A stretch of 64,000 nucleotides of DNA from positions 1-64,000 of the forward strand of contig NZ_BMRC01000023.1 of assembly GCF_014648435.1 (NCBI RefSeq). The letters are read 5' to 3'. Both the position numbers and the translations under genes were made by a program. Under the pieces are notes generated by a model. That model was not told where the DNA came from and did not search any database. It saw only the letters and a program-made list of their open reading frames with translations. This DNA is from Nonomuraea spiralis (GTDB lineage: Bacteria > Actinomycetota > Actinomycetes > Streptosporangiales > Streptosporangiaceae). Shown in pieces: positions 61,165 to 64,000 of this stretch. Position 1 is the first letter of the stretch. Each line of letters begins with the position of its first letter.

Positions 61165-61785
61165 GTGATCGCGTCGGTGGCGGGCAGGGTGGCGTCGGTC
61201 GCGCCCGACGGAGCCGTGATCGAGGTGGGCGGCGTGGGCGTGCTCACCCACTGCACCCCGGGCACGCTGGCCACGCTGCGGGTGGGCGAGCAGGCCAGGC
61301 TGGCCACGTCGCTGGTGGTGCGCGAGGAGTCGCTGACCCTCTACGGCTTCGCCAACGACGACGAGCGGGCCGTCTTCGAGATGCTCCAGACGGCCAGCGG
61401 CGTCGGCCCCAAGCTGGCACTGGCGATGCTCGCCGTCCACCCGCCCAACGCGCTGCGGGTGGCCGTGGCCGCCGCCGACCTCAAGGCGCTCACGCGGGTG
61501 CCCGGCATCGGGCAGAAGGGCGCCCAGCGCATCGTGCTGGAGCTGAAGGACCGGCTCGGCACCCCCGAGGAGGCCGTCAACGCGGCGATCGGCGGAGAGC
61601 GGCGGGCCGCGCTGTGGCGCGACCAGGTGCACTCCGGCCTGGTGGGGCTGGGCTATTCGAGCAAGGACGCCGACGAGGCCGTGGCCGGGGTCGCGCCCGA
61701 GGCCGAGGCCGACGTCGCCGCCGGCCGCCAGCCCCAGGTCGCCGCGCTGCTCAAGGCCGCCCTCCGATCCCTCAGCATCCGATGA
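61165..61785 (+). CDS. ruvA: Holliday junction branch migration protein RuvA
   Basis: This 206-residue protein has the OB-fold domain I (MIASVAGRVASVAPD), two helix-hairpin-helix motifs (TASGVGPKLALAMLAVHPP, VPGIGQKGAQRIVLELKDRL) and the RuvB-binding C-terminal domain. The GTG start has AAAGGGAG upstream. It forms tetramers that hold the junction for RuvB. Confidence 0.97.
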   Translation: MIASVAGRVASVAPDGAVIEVGGVGVLTHCTPGTLATLRVGEQARLATSLVVREESLTLYGFANDDERAVFEMLQTASGVGPKLALAMLAVHPPNALRVAVAAADLKALTRVPGIGQKGAQRIVLELKDRLGTPEEAVNAAIGGERRAALWRDQVHSGLVGLGYSSKDADEAVAGVAPEAEADVAAGRQPQVAALLKAALRSLSIR

Positions 61786-61824
61786 CCCGCCCTGCGACGT
61801 CCGCCTCGCACAAGGTGAGGAGCG

Positions 61825-62862
61825 GTGGCCATGGACTTTGAGCGCGAGCTGGTCTCGCCGGACGCCGGCGGCGACGAGCTTCAGATCGAGGCGGCGCTGC
61901 GGCCCAAGCGGCTGGGCGAGTTCATCGGCCAGGGGCGTGTGCGCGAGCAGCTCTCCCTGGTGCTGGAGAGCGCCCTGCGACGGCAGCGTCCGCCCGACCA
62001 CGTGCTGATGAGCGGCTCGCCGGGCCTCGGCAAGACCACGCTGGCCATGATCATCGCGGCCGAGCTCAACATGCCGCTCCGCATCACCTCCGGCCCCGCC
62101 CTCGAACGGGCCGGAGACCTCGCCGCCATCCTGTCCACGCTGACGGAGGGCGAGGTGCTGTTCATCGACGAGATCCACCGCATGGCCAGGCCCGCCGAGG
62201 AGATGCTCTACCTGGCCATGGAGGACTTCCGGGTCGACATCGTCGTGGGCAAGGGCCCCGGCGCGACCGCGATCCCGCTCGACATCGCGCCGTTCACGCT
62301 GGTCGGCGCCACCACGCGGGCCGGTCTGCTGCCCGCGCCGCTGCGCGACCGGTTCGGCTTCACCGCCCACATGGACTTCTACGAGGTCGGCGAGCTGGAG
62401 CAGGTGCTCCACCGCTCGTCCAGGCTGCTCGGCGTCACCATGCCCGAGGAGGCGGCCCACGAGATCGCCCGGCGCTCGCGCGGCACGCCCCGCATCGCCA
62501 ACCGGCTGCTGCGCCGCGTACGCGACTTCGCCGACGTGCGTGCCGACGGGACGATCGACCGAGATATCGCCTCCGCCGCACTCAACCTTTACGAAGTGGA
62601 CGCCGAAGGGCTCGACCGGCTCGACCGGGCGGTGCTCGGGGTGCTGCTGCGCAAGTTCGGCGGCGGTCCCGTCGGCCTTTCCACGCTCGCCGTCGCCGTG
62701 GGGGAGGAGCCCGAGACCGTCGAGGTGGTGGCCGAGCCGTTCCTCGTCCGGCAGGGGCTGCTGGCCAGGACCCCGCGCGGCCGGGTCGCGACCGCGTCGG
62801 CCTGGACACATATGGGTATGACCCCACCGCCGGACGCGTTCGGAGCCACTGTTTCGCCGTGA
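61825..62862 (+). CDS. ruvB: Holliday junction branch migration ATPase RuvB
   Basis: The 345-residue AAA+ motor has Walker A GSPGLGKTT, Walker B LFIDEIH, sensor 1 GATTRAG, the arginine finger region and the C-terminal winged helix (LLRKFGGGPVGLSTLAVAVG). The GTG start follows GAGGAG. The end of the gene is followed by a 212-bp promoter region for yajC. Confidence 0.97.
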   Translation: MAMDFERELVSPDAGGDELQIEAALRPKRLGEFIGQGRVREQLSLVLESALRRQRPPDHVLMSGSPGLGKTTLAMIIAAELNMPLRITSGPALERAGDLAAILSTLTEGEVLFIDEIHRMARPAEEMLYLAMEDFRVDIVVGKGPGATAIPLDIAPFTLVGATTRAGLLPAPLRDRFGFTAHMDFYEVGELEQVLHRSSRLLGVTMPEEAAHEIARRSRGTPRIANRLLRRVRDFADVRADGTIDRDIASAALNLYEVDAEGLDRLDRAVLGVLLRKFGGGPVGLSTLAVAVGEEPETVEVVAEPFLVRQGLLARTPRGRVATASAWTHMGMTPPPDAFGATVSP

Positions 62863-62924
62863 TCACGAAACGGTTGCAACCATTTCAAATTGGGAACTTC
62901 CCCGCGCGCCGAATCGCTGCCTCG

Positions 62925-62954
62925 TTGCCGCGTTTCATAACAACGGCCTACACT
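62925..62954 (+). promoter_or_regulatory. candidate promoter of yajC-secD
   Basis: TTGCCG (62925-62930) and TACACT (62949-62954) are separated by 18 bp, about 120 bp before the yajC start. A perfect 10-bp palindrome GGTTGCAACC lies upstream at 62872-62881. Confidence 0.45.
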
Positions 62955-63074
62955 CCGTGGCTTGGCTGGCTGTGTAGGCTGACGGGCTGAGCGGCGCGGC
63001 CCGAGAGCTACGCAACGGAATTTCCGGCGCGAGGCCAGCGTCAAATTCTTGAACGACTATGGAAGGTCGCCCCT

Positions 63075-63461
63075 ATGGACATGGGACAACTCGGAAGTAT
63101 CCTGCCGCTGATCCTTCTGGTGGTGGTGTTCTACTTCCTGCTGATCCGTCCGCAGCGCAAGCGTCAGCAGGAAGCGCAACAGATGCAGAACTCCCTGACC
63201 CCGGGCGCCCGCGTCATGACGACGACCGGCCTGTTCGCCACGGTGGTCGCGGTGGAGAACGAGGACGTCGTGCTCGAGGTCGCGCCCGGCATCGAGACGC
63301 GCTGGGTGAAGGCCGCGATCGGTCGTGTCGTCCAGCCCGGTGACGCCCCGGTGGACGACGAGCCGGTCGCCGAGACCGAGATCGCCGAGAGTGACGCCAA
63401 GGAGTCCGACGCGCCTGTGGAGCGCAACGGCGATCAGGACTCCAGCACCAAGCAGTCCTGA
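63075..63461 (+). CDS. yajC: preprotein translocase subunit YajC
   Basis: The 128-residue single-span protein has the membrane segment ILPLILLVVVFYFLLIRPQ followed by RKRQQEAQQMQNSLTPGARV, the usual YajC layout. The C-terminus is a long acidic tail. YajC associates with SecDF at the translocon, and secD follows after 43 bp. ATG 63075 is used; ATG 63081 is in frame. Confidence 0.95.
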   Translation: MDMGQLGSILPLILLVVVFYFLLIRPQRKRQQEAQQMQNSLTPGARVMTTTGLFATVVAVENEDVVLEVAPGIETRWVKAAIGRVVQPGDAPVDDEPVAETEIAESDAKESDAPVERNGDQDSSTKQS

Positions 63462-63504
63462 CTAAGCTCTGCGACAAACCCCTATCTGAGAGAATCGACG
63501 ACCA

Positions 63505-64000
63505 GTGGCCCGACCGACCAGCCGCCACAGCCGACCAGGGCGCACGCTCTTGGTGCTGCTGGCGCTCATCCTCGCCCTGGGCGGGACGATGTTCCTGCAG
63601 AAGGCGTTCACGCCCAAGCTGGGACTCGACCTCGCCGGCGGAACGACGGTGACGCTGTCACCCGTGACCCAGACCGGTCAGTCTCCGCCTGAAGAGATCC
63701 TCGACCGCGCGGTCAACATCATCCGCGACCGGGTCAACGGCACCGGCATCTCCGACGCGGAGGTCGCCAAGTCCGGCGACAACATCATCATCTCCATCCC
63801 GGGCGTCGGACAGAGCGAGGCGATCAAGCTGGTCGCCACCACGGCGGAGCTGCGTTTCCGCCAGGTGCTCGCCATGGAGGCCACGCAGGTCCCGCAGAAC
63901 CTGTCCACCGAGGCGCCCACGCCGGGCGCCTCGCCGTCGGCCCAGCCGTCGTCGACCGCGAAGCCGTCCTCGACCGCCAGGCCGTCCGGCAGGCAGTCGG
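63505..64000 (+). CDS. secD: protein translocase subunit SecD, 5' part
   Basis: The frame from GTG 63505 runs off the window. It encodes a basic N-terminus, the first membrane helix (LLVLLALILALGGTMFLQ), the KLGLDLAGGTTVTL motif and the start of the P1 domain (ILDRAVNIIRDRVNGTGISD, IISIPGVGQSEAI). Near the edge there is a Pro/Ser/Thr-rich low-complexity insertion (PTPGASPSAQPSSTAKPSST). SecD with SecF uses the proton gradient to aid the last step of secretion. Confidence 0.95.
   Translation, partial: MARPTSRHSRPGRTLLVLLALILALGGTMFLQKAFTPKLGLDLAGGTTVTLSPVTQTGQSPPEEILDRAVNIIRDRVNGTGISDAEVAKSGDNIIISIPGVGQSEAIKLVATTAELRFRQVLAMEATQVPQNLSTEAPTPGASPSAQPSSTAKPSSTARPSGRQS

Overview
The window is a high-GC actinobacterial chromosome segment. 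An SsgA/SsgB-family sporulation-type protein, the PI-mannoside genes (pgsA, acyltransferase, pimA), two P450s, many GTG/TTG starts and the chain thrS - HIT - pgsA - acyltransferase - pimA - pdxS - pdxT - yebC - ruvCAB - yajC - secD all point to a morphologically complex actinomycete, most likely of the Streptosporangiales type (Nonomuraea/Streptosporangium-like). That placement is inference from gene content.

Left part (1-16.8 kb), accessory and metabolic. An IS5-like transposase tail lies at the left edge. It is followed by a beta-hydroxyacid dehydrogenase fused to a RidA domain with a divergent LysR gene, then a translationally coupled pabB-pabC pair, an LVIVD-repeat lipoprotein, a DUF305 lipoprotein, an ssgB-like gene and tRNA-Val(CAC). 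Behind the tRNA is a decayed stretch holding a broken CocE/NonD-type hydrolase remnant. Then come SnoaL-like, alpha/beta hydrolase and MerR genes, an XRE regulator, a complete class I P450 system (P450, 3Fe-4S ferredoxin, ferredoxin reductase), an SDR and a GH15 enzyme.

Middle part (16.8-33.8 kb), signalling and mixed functions. A Crp/Fnr regulator, an MpaB/DUF2236 oxygenase and a large class III cyclase-AAA-TPR protein form one tightly coupled operon. Its control region holds a near-consensus CRP box and is shared with a divergent ECF sigma factor. This module is the best candidate here for an undescribed regulatory system. Beyond it are two unknown proteins, an HD phosphohydrolase, DUF4031 and HAD genes, a second P450, a small Pro-rich ORF, a membrane/HTH protein paired with a DUF2786 protein, phosphoglucomutase, an F420-type LLM oxidoreductase and a leaderless-looking (non-secreted) GH25 protein.

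Right part (33.8-64 kb), conserved backbone with insertions. thrS and a HIT hydrolase are separated from pgsA-acyltransferase-pimA by about 9.8 kb holding an Fsr-like MFS pump, a phosphatase-like membrane protein, a class IV aminotransferase facing a MocR regulator, a GHL10 glycosidase and EF-G2. pdxS and pdxT, the two subunits of one PLP synthase, are split by phoD, marR and an MFS gene. yebC, an odd fused ABC permease-like protein and an Eis-like acetyltransferase lead to ruvC-ruvA-ruvB, yajC and the 5' part of secD. No CRISPR array, rRNA or prophage was seen. Several intergenic regions carry clear dyads or direct repeats next to regulator genes, and these are annotated as candidate operators.
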